In this document: positions 7,832 through 13,569 of the stretch, piece by piece
Numbering within the stretch: position 1 is the first letter of the stretch
Layout of the letters: each line of letters opens with the position of its first letter
Assembly: GCA_946007445.1 (NCBI GenBank)
Contig: CAMGAL010000011.1
Coordinates: forward strand, 1-17,521
From: an uncultured Mediterranea sp.
GTDB taxonomy: Bacteria; Bacteroidota; Bacteroidia; Bacteroidales; Bacteroidaceae
Length of the DNA stretch: 17,521 nucleotides
Reading direction: 5' to 3'
Translations under genes and position numbers: made by a program
The notes under the pieces: generated by a model
The model's input: only the letters and a program-made list of their open reading frames with translations
Told to the model about the DNA's origin: nothing
Databases searched by the model: none

Positions 7832-8740
7832 ATGCTCGACATCTGTTGTATCGGTCACATCACCCTTGACAAAATCGTCACTCCTGCCCAAGAGGTCTAC
7901 ATGCCCGGCGGCACCTCCTACTACTTCTCCTACGGTATCAACTCGCTCTTCCAGTCGGTCCGCATCAAGGGCCCGTCCCACGACCCGCTCTCTTATAAGC
8001 TCATCACCTCGCTGGCTGAGTCGGAGATGCACGTGGTCAACGACATGCGCGGCGTAGGCATCGACGTAGAGGTCATCCCCAGCCGCAAGACGGTCTATTT
8101 TGAAAACATCTACAGCGGCAACCAGAACGAGCGCCGCCAGCGCGTCAGGGCCAAGGCCGATCCCTTCACTACCGAAAAGCTGGCCGATGTCGAGGCACGC
8201 TACATCGTGCTGGGCTCGCTGCTGGCCGACGACTTCTCGCTCGACACCATCCGCCACCTGCACCGTCACGGCACCCTCGTGGTCGATGCCCAGGGCTACT
8301 TGCGCGAGGTACGCGGCGAAGAGGTGTTTGCCATCGACTGGAAGGAGAAACTCGAAGCCCTGAAGTACATCGACGTGCTGAAGGTCAACGAATATGAGAT
8401 AGAGGTATTGACGGGCGAGAAAGACCTGCACCTCGCCGCCCAAAAGCTGGCCGAGTGGGGCGTGAAGGAGGTGCTGCTCACGCTGGGCAGCTTCGGCAGC
8501 ATCATCTATGCCGACGGACAGTTCTACGACATTCCCGCCTACGAGCCCCTCTGGCTGGTCGATGCCACCGGCTGTGGCGACACCTACACGATGGGCTACA
8601 TCTACCGCCGTGCCCAAGGGGCCTCGGTGGAGGAGGCCGGTCGCTTTGCCGCCGCCGTCAGCACCATCAAGCTGGAGCACTCCGGTCCCTTCTCTTCCAG
8701 CGAATATCGCGCCATGGAACTTGTAGAACGTAACAAATAA
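7832..8740 (+). CDS. PfkB-family carbohydrate kinase, substrate unknown
   Basis: A 302-residue ribokinase/PfkB-fold kinase, expected to transfer the ATP gamma-phosphate to a sugar, nucleoside or polyol hydroxyl in the cytosol. N-terminal CCIGHITLDKI and YMPGGTSYYFS (about 23-33) occupy the place of the substrate-binding GG motif, and the C-terminal signature DATGCGDTYTMGY (from Asp244) supplies the anion hole and the catalytic base Asp250. The consensus is DTxGAGD; here the middle Ala is Cys. LKVNEYE (about 184-191) matches the KxNexE metal/ATP motif and LTLGSFGS (about 213-220) the ATP-binding strand. The family assignment is firm but the substrate is not: the N-terminal part does not clearly match ribokinase, fructokinase or adenosine kinase. 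It lies between the aldolase and a sugar transporter gene with short gaps, which suggests a role in metabolising the imported solute. Confidence 0.88.
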   Translation: MLDICCIGHITLDKIVTPAQEVYMPGGTSYYFSYGINSLFQSVRIKGPSHDPLSYKLITSLAESEMHVVNDMRGVGIDVEVIPSRKTVYFENIYSGNQNERRQRVRAKADPFTTEKLADVEARYIVLGSLLADDFSLDTIRHLHRHGTLVVDAQGYLREVRGEEVFAIDWKEKLEALKYIDVLKVNEYEIEVLTGEKDLHLAAQKLAEWGVKEVLLTLGSFGSIIYADGQFYDIPAYEPLWLVDATGCGDTYTMGYIYRRAQGASVEEAGRFAAAVSTIKLEHSGPFSSSEYRAMELVERNK

Positions 8741-8772
8741 TTCATCCCACTCTCACCCCCCCCAACTACCTT

Positions 8773-9945
8773 ATGAAACTCACTTCGCGTCGCTATCTGC
8801 TGCCATTCATCCTCATCACATCCCTTTTCTTCCTGTGGGGATTTGCCCGCTCCATCCTCGATGTACTCAACCAGCACTTCTGCGACTCGATGGACATCAG
8901 CATCACGGAGTCGTCGCTCATCCAGGTCACCACCTTTCTGGCCTACTTCCTGACGGCGATTCCCGCCGGTGCCTTCATAGCCCGCTTCGGCTACCGCCAC
9001 GGCGTGGTGACGGGCCTGCTGCTCTATGCCTTAGGCTCGCTCTCCTTCATCCCCTGTGCGCGGCTCAACACCCTGCCGGCCTTCTTGGTCTGCCTCTTCA
9101 TTATCGGAGTAGGTCTGACCTTCCTCGAGACCTCGGCCAATCCCTACGCCACCGAGCTAGGTCCCCGCGAGACCTCTACGGCCCGACTCAACCTGTCGCA
9201 GTCGTTCAATGGCTTGGGCTCCATGCTGGCTCCGGCCCTGGTGGGCGGATTCCTGTTCGTGGGTGGCGACATCACCCTGCCCTACATCGTGATGGGCATA
9301 GTGGTGCTGCTCGTGGCCCTCATCTTCTCGCGCGTGCAGCTGCCCGAGATAGAGGCTGCTCCGACTCAGAGCGATGACGCCTCGAAGGCATCCGCATCGA
9401 CACCCCGTCTGAGCCGCTACTTCTTCTTCGGACTGGCAGCCCTGCTGGCCTATGAAGTGGCCGAAATCAGCATCAACAGCTACTTTGTCATGTTCCTCAC
9501 GGGCGAAGGGTTTTCCGACAAGATTGAGGCCTCGCGCCTGCTGTCGCTGGCATTAGGCATCTTCATGTGCGGGCGCTTCATCGGCGCGTGGGTCATGCAG
9601 CGGGTGCGTCCTGCCGTGGTGCTCACCGCCTGTGCCGTGGGCAGTGTGCTCTGCATGATGGCTGTACTGTGCATCCCCACCCTCTCCATCTATGCCTTGG
9701 TACTCAACTTTGCCTGCGAGTCCATCATGTTCCCCACCATCTTCTCGCTGTCTCTCAACGGCTTGGAAGGCGCCGCCAAGAAGCGTGCCTCCTCCCTGCT
9801 GATGATGACCCCCGTAGGCGGATGTGCCTTCCTGCTGATGGGACTCATCGCCGACAGCGGCTCGCTGGTGCTTCCCTTCATCGTCCCCCTCATCGGATTT
9901 ATCCTCGTACTGCTCTTTGCAGCCCGGGCCACGCGCACAGCTTGA
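8773..9945 (+). CDS. FucP-like MFS sugar:proton symporter
   Basis: A 390-residue major facilitator with about twelve hydrophobic segments, located in the inner membrane. The N-terminal segment FFLWGFARSILDVLNQHF (about 19-36) is the signature of the FucP/fucose-glucose-galactose permease branch. Other family marks are the loop IARFGYRHGVV (about 69-79), the TM4-5 segment TFLETSANPYATELG (about 117-131) and LNLSQSFNGLGSMLAPAL (about 140-157). The Asp that is often preceded by Asn in this subfamily (ND) is here LD. The substrate cannot be fixed; hexoses or fucose are known for relatives. It begins 32 bp after the PfkB kinase and probably closes a three-gene unit of aldolase, kinase and transporter. 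An uninterrupted run of eight C residues lies 9 bases upstream of the start codon. Confidence 0.9.
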   Translation: MKLTSRRYLLPFILITSLFFLWGFARSILDVLNQHFCDSMDISITESSLIQVTTFLAYFLTAIPAGAFIARFGYRHGVVTGLLLYALGSLSFIPCARLNTLPAFLVCLFIIGVGLTFLETSANPYATELGPRETSTARLNLSQSFNGLGSMLAPALVGGFLFVGGDITLPYIVMGIVVLLVALIFSRVQLPEIEAAPTQSDDASKASASTPRLSRYFFFGLAALLAYEVAEISINSYFVMFLTGEGFSDKIEASRLLSLALGIFMCGRFIGAWVMQRVRPAVVLTACAVGSVLCMMAVLCIPTLSIYALVLNFACESIMFPTIFSLSLNGLEGAAKKRASSLLMMTPVGGCAFLLMGLIADSGSLVLPFIVPLIGFILVLLFAARATRTA

Positions 9946-10000
9946 CACCCCTCCGGTTCAATCATTTTTTGGGCTCCTTAGTTTTTTTTTCACCGATAGG
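9946..10000 (+). other. T-rich intergenic stretch after the transporter gene
   Basis: After the transporter stop codon there is a T6 run (9965-9970) and a T9 run (9982-9990), but no convincing GC-rich hairpin directly before either. It may end transcription weakly or form an A/T-rich element upstream of the next promoter. I cannot call it a standard intrinsic terminator. Confidence 0.3.
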
Positions 10001-10032
10001 TATGCTTTCTATCCGAATAAAGCGTACCTTTG
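10001..10032 (+). promoter_or_regulatory. Probable Bacteroidetes promoter for the oxidoreductase operon
   Basis: TACCTTTG at 10025-10032 is an exact TAnnTTTG -7 box. Twenty bp upstream, TATG (10001-10004) is a one-mismatch version of the TTTG -33 box. Transcription should start near 10039, giving a leader of about 22 bases before the TPR gene. Confidence 0.6.
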
Positions 10033-10060
10033 TAGATGAATAAAACAAAAAAGGAGTCCA

Positions 10061-10336
10061 ATGAAGCAACTGGAGGAGATAAAAGCCCTTATCAGCCAAG
10101 GGAATGTAGCCGATGCCATCGGGCAGCTTGAACGGCTGATAGCGGACGGATGCCCATCCCCAGACCAAGCCTACTACCTCTTGGGCAACGCCTGGCGCAA
10201 ACTGGGCGACTGGCGGCAGGCCCTCAACAACTACAACCTGGCCATCGAACTCAATCCCCAGAGTCCGGCTCTCCACGCCCGGCAGATGGCGATGGACATC
10301 CTGGAGTTCTATAACAAAGATATGTACAATCAATAA
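10061..10336 (+). CDS. Small TPR protein leading the 2-oxoacid oxidoreductase operon
   Basis: A 91-residue soluble protein made almost only of tetratricopeptide repeats. One clear unit is seen at about residues 36-69 (AYYLLGNAWRKLGDWRQALNNYNLAIELNP), preceded by a partial one (ISQGNVADAIGQLERLI, about 11-27). It has no signal peptide, enzyme motif or metal site, so a scaffold or assembly role in protein contacts is the most that can be inferred. It is the first gene after the promoter at 10001-10032, has an AGGAG sequence at 10052-10056 close to the start codon, and is followed 11 bp later by the ferredoxin gene. Its position suggests a helper of the oxidoreductase complex, for example in assembly or partner docking. 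Confidence 0.85.
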   Translation: MKQLEEIKALISQGNVADAIGQLERLIADGCPSPDQAYYLLGNAWRKLGDWRQALNNYNLAIELNPQSPALHARQMAMDILEFYNKDMYNQ

Positions 10337-10347
10337 CACTCAACACT

Positions 10348-10572
10348 ATGGCAACAATCAAAGGAGCAATCGTCGTAGACACAGAGCGGTGCAAGGGATG
10401 CAACCTGTGTGCCGTGGCCTGCCCGCTGGATGTAATCGCTTTAGGCAAGGAAGTGAACGCCAAAGGATACAGTTTTGCACAGCCCAACAAGGAAGAGGCC
10501 TGTATTGGCTGCGCCTCGTGTGCCATCGTATGCCCCGACGGCTGCATCTCGGTATATAAAGTAAAACTCTAA
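10348..10572 (+). CDS. 2x[4Fe-4S] ferredoxin-type subunit of 2-oxoacid:ferredoxin oxidoreductase (delta subunit)
   Basis: A 74-residue ferredoxin-like protein with two complete CxxCxxCxxxC motifs: Cys15, 18, 21, 25 (CKGCNLCAVAC) and Cys52, 55, 58, 62 (CIGCASCAIVC), each followed by Pro as is usual. It should carry two [4Fe-4S] clusters and pass electrons from the TPP site to soluble ferredoxin. The length and the position directly before the alpha subunit gene match the KorD/VorD delta subunit. Only 14 bp separate it from that gene. It is expected to be cytosolic and oxygen-sensitive. Confidence 0.93.
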   Translation: MATIKGAIVVDTERCKGCNLCAVACPLDVIALGKEVNAKGYSFAQPNKEEACIGCASCAIVCPDGCISVYKVKL

Positions 10573-10586
10573 AAAAACAGACAGAT

Positions 10587-11696
10587 ATGGCAGAAAATCA
10601 AGAAGTCGTATTGATGAAGGGGAATGAAGCCATTGCCCATGCCGCCATCCGATGCGGGGCCGACGGCTACTTCGGCTATCCCATCACCCCCCAATCGGAA
10701 GTACTCGAAACGCTGGCTGAGCTGAAGCCCTGGGAGACCACCGGCATGGTGGTGCTGCAGGCCGAGAGCGAACTGGCAGCCATCAACATGGTGTATGGCG
10801 GAGCCGGCTGCGGCAAGATGGTGATGACCTCCTCGTCGAGCCCCGGAGTGAGCCTCAAGCAAGAGGGTATCTCCTACCTGGCAGGTGCCGAGCTGCCCTG
10901 CCTCATCGTCAACGTGATGCGTGGCGGACCCGGATTAGGCACCATACAGCCCAGCCAGGCCGACTATTTCCAGACCGTGAAAGGCGGAGGTCACGGCGAC
11001 TACCGCCTCATAGCCCTGGCTCCCGCCTCGGTGCAAGAGATGGCCGACTTCGTGGAGTTAGGCTTCCGCCTGGCCTTCCAGTACCGCAACCCCGCCATCA
11101 TTTTGGCCGACGGTGTGGTCGGACAGATGATGGAGAAGGTGGTGCTGCCGCCCCAGAAGCCCCGCCGCACAGACGCCGAGGTCATTGCCCAGTGTCCCTG
11201 GGCCTCGACAGGCCGCACCCCCGACCGCCGGCCCAACGTCATCACCTCGCTGGAGCTGAAGCCCGAGGAGATGGAACAGAACAACCTCCGCTTCCAGGCC
11301 AAATACCGCACCATCGAGGAGAACGAAACCCGCTTCGAAGAGATCAGCTGCGACGATGCCGAATACCTCATCGTGGCCTTCGGATCCATGGCCCGCATCA
11401 GTCAGAAGGCCGTCGAATTGGCCCGCGAGCAGGGCATTCGCGTAGGCCTGCTGCGCCCCATCACCCTGTGGCCCTTCCCCACAAAGGCCATCCAGCAGCT
11501 GGTAGCCAGCGGCCGTCTCAAAGGCATCCTCGTGGCAGAGCTCAATGCCGGACAGATGATTGAGGATGTCCGCCTAGCCGCGAACGGCCATGTTGAGACC
11601 CGCCACTTCGGTCGCCTGGGCGGCATCGTGCCCGACCCCGATGAAATCTTACATGCCCTCCTGTCGATGCAGCAGGAGCAAGCCTCCATCCAATAA
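10587..11696 (+). CDS. vorB: 2-oxoacid:ferredoxin oxidoreductase alpha subunit (VorB/KorA type)
   Basis: A 369-residue subunit of the pyruvate:ferredoxin oxidoreductase superfamily. The N-terminal pyrimidine-binding domain begins GNEAIAHAAIRCGADGYFGYPITPQSEVLE, with the YPITPQSE motif at about 32-39 and SSSSPGVSLKQEGISYLAGAELP at about 75-97. NVMRGGPGLGTIQPSQAD (about 102-119) is also characteristic. The C-terminal part (about 255-360) holds the transketolase-C-like domain (LIVAFGSMARIS, LLRPITLWPFP). With the TPP and gamma subunits downstream it converts a 2-oxoacid, CoA and oxidised ferredoxin to an acyl-CoA, CO2 and reduced ferredoxin, or the reverse. Whether the substrate is 2-oxoisovalerate (VOR) or 2-oxoglutarate (KOR) is not decided by sequence reading; many Bacteroidales orthologues are labelled VorB, while reductive 2-oxoglutarate synthesis is also known in Bacteroides. 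Confidence 0.92.
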   Translation: MAENQEVVLMKGNEAIAHAAIRCGADGYFGYPITPQSEVLETLAELKPWETTGMVVLQAESELAAINMVYGGAGCGKMVMTSSSSPGVSLKQEGISYLAGAELPCLIVNVMRGGPGLGTIQPSQADYFQTVKGGGHGDYRLIALAPASVQEMADFVELGFRLAFQYRNPAIILADGVVGQMMEKVVLPPQKPRRTDAEVIAQCPWASTGRTPDRRPNVITSLELKPEEMEQNNLRFQAKYRTIEENETRFEEISCDDAEYLIVAFGSMARISQKAVELAREQGIRVGLLRPITLWPFPTKAIQQLVASGRLKGILVAELNAGQMIEDVRLAANGHVETRHFGRLGGIVPDPDEILHALLSMQQEQASIQ

Positions 11697-11713
11697 CGAT
11701 ACTCCCCTGCGAT

Positions 11714-11878
11714 ATGAATACCGACAAGATAAGAAACCTGTTGAACATCCTGTTCCTCGTGCTGGCCGTAGCCGCCGTGGTGCTCTACTTCGCCTCCAGT
11801 TTCAAGACCTTCATCATCGTATGCCTCGTGGCCATCTTCGTCAAGCTGATGGAGTTTTTCATACGTTTCACCAATTGA
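11714..11878 (+). CDS. 54-residue two-helix membrane microprotein inside the oxidoreductase operon
   Basis: A short complete reading frame between the alpha and TPP subunit genes, from ATG 11714 to TGA 11878. The protein begins MNTDKIRNLLNILFLVLAV and ends EFFIRFTN. Two hydrophobic stretches (about 9-27 and 32-50) are separated by a short SSFK turn, predicting a helical hairpin in the inner membrane with basic residues at the N-terminus (Lys5, Arg7) and near the end (Arg51). It fills the whole gap, 17 bp after the previous stop and 7 bp before the next start, in the operon direction. The base composition looks like the neighbouring genes. No known family is recognised. Since the flanking enzyme is soluble, it might tether the complex or its electron partner to the membrane; this is inference. 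Confidence 0.8.
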   Translation: MNTDKIRNLLNILFLVLAVAAVVLYFASSFKTFIIVCLVAIFVKLMEFFIRFTN

Positions 11879-11885
11879 ACCAATC

Positions 11886-12647
11886 ATGACAAGAGAAGAT
11901 ATCATCAGACCGGAGAACCTGGTCTATCACAAGCCGAACCTGATGAACGACAATCCCATGCACTACTGCCCCGGCTGCAGCCACGGCGTGGTGCATAAGC
12001 TCATTGCCGAAGTCATCGAAGAGATGGGACTGGCCGACAAGGCCATTGGCATCTCGCCCGTGGGATGCGCCGTGTTCATCTACAACTACCTCGACATCGA
12101 CTGGCAAGAGGCTGCCCACGGACGTGCTCCCGCCCTGGCCACCGCCATCAAGCGCCTCTGGCCCGACCGTCTGGTCTTCACCTACCAAGGCGACGGCGAC
12201 TTGGCCTGCATCGGTACGGCCGAGACTATCCATGCCCTCAACCGCGGCGAGAACATCACCATCATCTTCATCAATAACGCCATCTACGGCATGACGGGCG
12301 GACAGATGGCTCCCACCACCTTGGTGGGACAGAAGACAGCCACCTGCCCTTATGGCCGCGACCCGCAGCTGCATGGCTACCCGCTGAAGATGGCCGACAT
12401 AGCTGCCGGACTCGAAGGCACTGCCTACGTGACCCGTCAGAGCGTGCAGTCCGTGCCCGCCATCCGCAAAGCCAAGAAGGCCATCCGCAAGGCCTTCGAA
12501 AACTCCATGAACGGCCGGGGCAGCAACCTCGTAGAGATCGTCTCCACCTGCAACTCCGGCTGGAAGCTCACCCCGCAGAAAGCCAATGAGTGGATGGAGG
12601 AGCACATGTTCCCCTTCTACCCCTTAGGCGACCTGAAAGACAAATAA
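11886..12647 (+). CDS. 2-oxoacid:ferredoxin oxidoreductase TPP-binding (beta) subunit
   Basis: A 253-residue thiamine-pyrophosphate subunit. The N-terminal YCPGCSHGVVHK (Cys28, Cys31) is the conserved CPGCxH segment of KorB/VorA-type beta subunits. ISPVGCAVF (about 57-64) follows, and the TPP/Mg motif runs from QGDGDLACIG (GDGD at 102-105) to INNAIYGMTGGQMAPTT (Asn130/Asn131). It lacks an extra [4Fe-4S] cysteine set and the long C-terminal extension of pyruvate oxidoreductases, which fits the small KOR/VOR branch. It begins 7 bp after the microprotein gene and is followed 17 bp later by the gamma subunit. Soluble and cytosolic by sequence. The substrate is uncertain, as for the alpha subunit. 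Confidence 0.92.
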   Translation: MTREDIIRPENLVYHKPNLMNDNPMHYCPGCSHGVVHKLIAEVIEEMGLADKAIGISPVGCAVFIYNYLDIDWQEAAHGRAPALATAIKRLWPDRLVFTYQGDGDLACIGTAETIHALNRGENITIIFINNAIYGMTGGQMAPTTLVGQKTATCPYGRDPQLHGYPLKMADIAAGLEGTAYVTRQSVQSVPAIRKAKKAIRKAFENSMNGRGSNLVEIVSTCNSGWKLTPQKANEWMEEHMFPFYPLGDLKDK

Positions 12648-12664
12648 CATTGAACTGAAAGATT

Positions 12665-13204
12665 ATGAAAGAAGAGATTATCATAGCAGGATTTGGCGGA
12701 CAAGGTGTCCTCTCGATGGGCAAGATACTGGCCTACTCCGGACTGATGGAGGGCAAAGAGGTGACCTGGATGCCCGCCTACGGCCCCGAACAGCGCGGCG
12801 GCACGGCCAACGTCACGGTCATCATCAGCGACGAGAAGATTTCCTCCCCCATCCTGAGCCGCTACGACACCGCCATCATACTCAACCAACCCTCGTTGGA
12901 GAAGTTCGAGAGCCGCGTCAAGCCCGGCGGAGTCATCATCTACGACGGCTATGGCATCATCCATCCGCCCACGCGCCAAGATGTAAAGATATACCGCATC
13001 GATGCCATGGATGCCGCCGGCGAAATGAACAATCCCAAGGCTTTCAACATGATTGTATTGGGTGGACTGCTCAAGATCAAGCCCCTCGTATCGTTGGAGA
13101 GCGTCATCCGGGGTCTGAAGAAGACCCTGCCCGAACGCCACCACCACCTCATCCCCATGAATCAGGAGGCCATCCAGCGTGGCATGGAGCTTATTGGCGA
13201 ATGA
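12665..13204 (+). CDS. 2-oxoacid:ferredoxin oxidoreductase gamma subunit
   Basis: A 179-residue gamma domain protein. GFGGQGVLSMGKILA (from residue 9) is the conserved nucleotide/CoA-side loop, and WMPAYGPEQRGGTANV (about 35-50) is the characteristic gamma-subunit motif. NPKAFNMIVLGGLLK (about 122-136) is the second conserved stretch. Length and motifs match VorC/KorC/PorC proteins, which complete the alpha-beta-gamma-delta enzyme and form the CoA-binding portion. It is the last gene of the operon; an intrinsic terminator follows 81 bp after its stop. The order delta, alpha, microprotein, beta, gamma means that the operon encodes all four expected subunits. Confidence 0.92.
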   Translation: MKEEIIIAGFGGQGVLSMGKILAYSGLMEGKEVTWMPAYGPEQRGGTANVTVIISDEKISSPILSRYDTAIILNQPSLEKFESRVKPGGVIIYDGYGIIHPPTRQDVKIYRIDAMDAAGEMNNPKAFNMIVLGGLLKIKPLVSLESVIRGLKKTLPERHHHLIPMNQEAIQRGMELIGE

Positions 13205-13285
13205 CGGGAACTACGTCAGAGTCCATCCGATCAAACGTTCAATCTATTGTCATCCCGACATAATCACACATACCCCTTATACGTA

Positions 13286-13313
13286 GGGCGGACTCGCAGG
13301 TCCGCCCTTTTTT
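13286..13313 (+). terminator. Intrinsic terminator of the oxidoreductase operon
   Basis: A perfect 8-bp GC-rich stem, GGGCGGAC (13286-13293) with GTCCGCCC (13300-13307), a 6-base loop, and six T residues directly after it (13308-13313). This is a canonical rho-independent terminator on the plus strand, 81 bp after the gamma subunit stop. Confidence 0.92.
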
Positions 13314-13417
13314 GGGTAGCAAAATCACCCATTTTCAACGCACCATCCAGGAGGCTCTGAGTCCATGGTAAGGAGTTGGTGCGGAATGAAGATATCCCCA
13401 TGTAGCGTGCGAGACAC
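13314..13417 (+). other. Intergenic spacer with a possible long-loop hairpin
   Basis: No gene or promoter motif of the usual Bacteroidetes type is seen between the terminator and the TGRCA array. One inverted repeat is present: CGCACCA (13339-13345) with TGGTGCG (13377-13383). The ACCAT within the left arm (13342-13346) could pair instead with ATGGT at 13365-13369. Since a terminator lies just upstream, it is unclear whether this segment is transcribed. Confidence 0.35.
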
Positions 13418-13532
13418 TGACAAAAGTGCCTTCTACTGGCAGGGAGTGATGCGCCACATTGACAGAAGCCAACGTCATTGGCAGTCAGAATGGCAAAATC
13501 AGCCAATTTGGCAAAGAGTTTGCTGACAGAAG
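13418..13532 (+). promoter_or_regulatory. Array of seven TGRCA half-sites upstream of grpE
   Basis: TGACA occurs at 13418, 13460 and 13524, and TGGCA at 13437, 13479, 13491 and 13509, all on the plus strand. TGNCA is self-complementary around its central base, so each is also a dyad core. The unit TGACARAAG-N10-TGGCAG appears twice, 42 bp apart (13418-13442 and 13460-13484), and TGACAGAAG recurs at 13524. Some copies form inverted pairs: GCCAA-N5-TTGGC (13468-13482) and GCCAA-T-TTGGC (13502-13512). This looks like a multi-site operator or activator region for the grpE-dnaJ operon. The binding protein is unknown. Confidence 0.6.
13509..13524 (+). promoter_or_regulatory. Candidate sigma-54 (-24/-12) promoter for grpE-dnaJ
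   Basis: The sequence TGGCA-N6-TTGCT, preceded by T, fits the RpoN consensus YTGGCACG-N4-TTGCW except that the CG after TGGCA is AA. The invariant GG (13510-13511) and GC (13522-13523) are exactly 10 bp apart. Transcription would begin near 13535, about 35 bases before the grpE start. No TAnnTTTG element for the primary sigma factor is visible in this intergenic region. Confidence 0.5.
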
Positions 13533-13569
13533 GGTAATAATCCGTATGTATATCAAAAAAACAAACGAT

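Noticed and set aside
6743..8680. 645-codon open frame on the minus strand opposite the aldolase and kinase genes
   Set aside because: It is a shadow of two well-supported genes with full motifs; the antisense translation shows no domain.
13201..13263. Short frame starting at the ATGA overlapping the gamma subunit stop
   Set aside because: It has only about 20 codons, shows no recognisable feature, and the intrinsic terminator follows soon after.
13459..13569. 37-codon N-terminal extension of GrpE in frame
   Set aside because: It would translate the TGRCA array and the candidate promoter, and the extension does not resemble GrpE.
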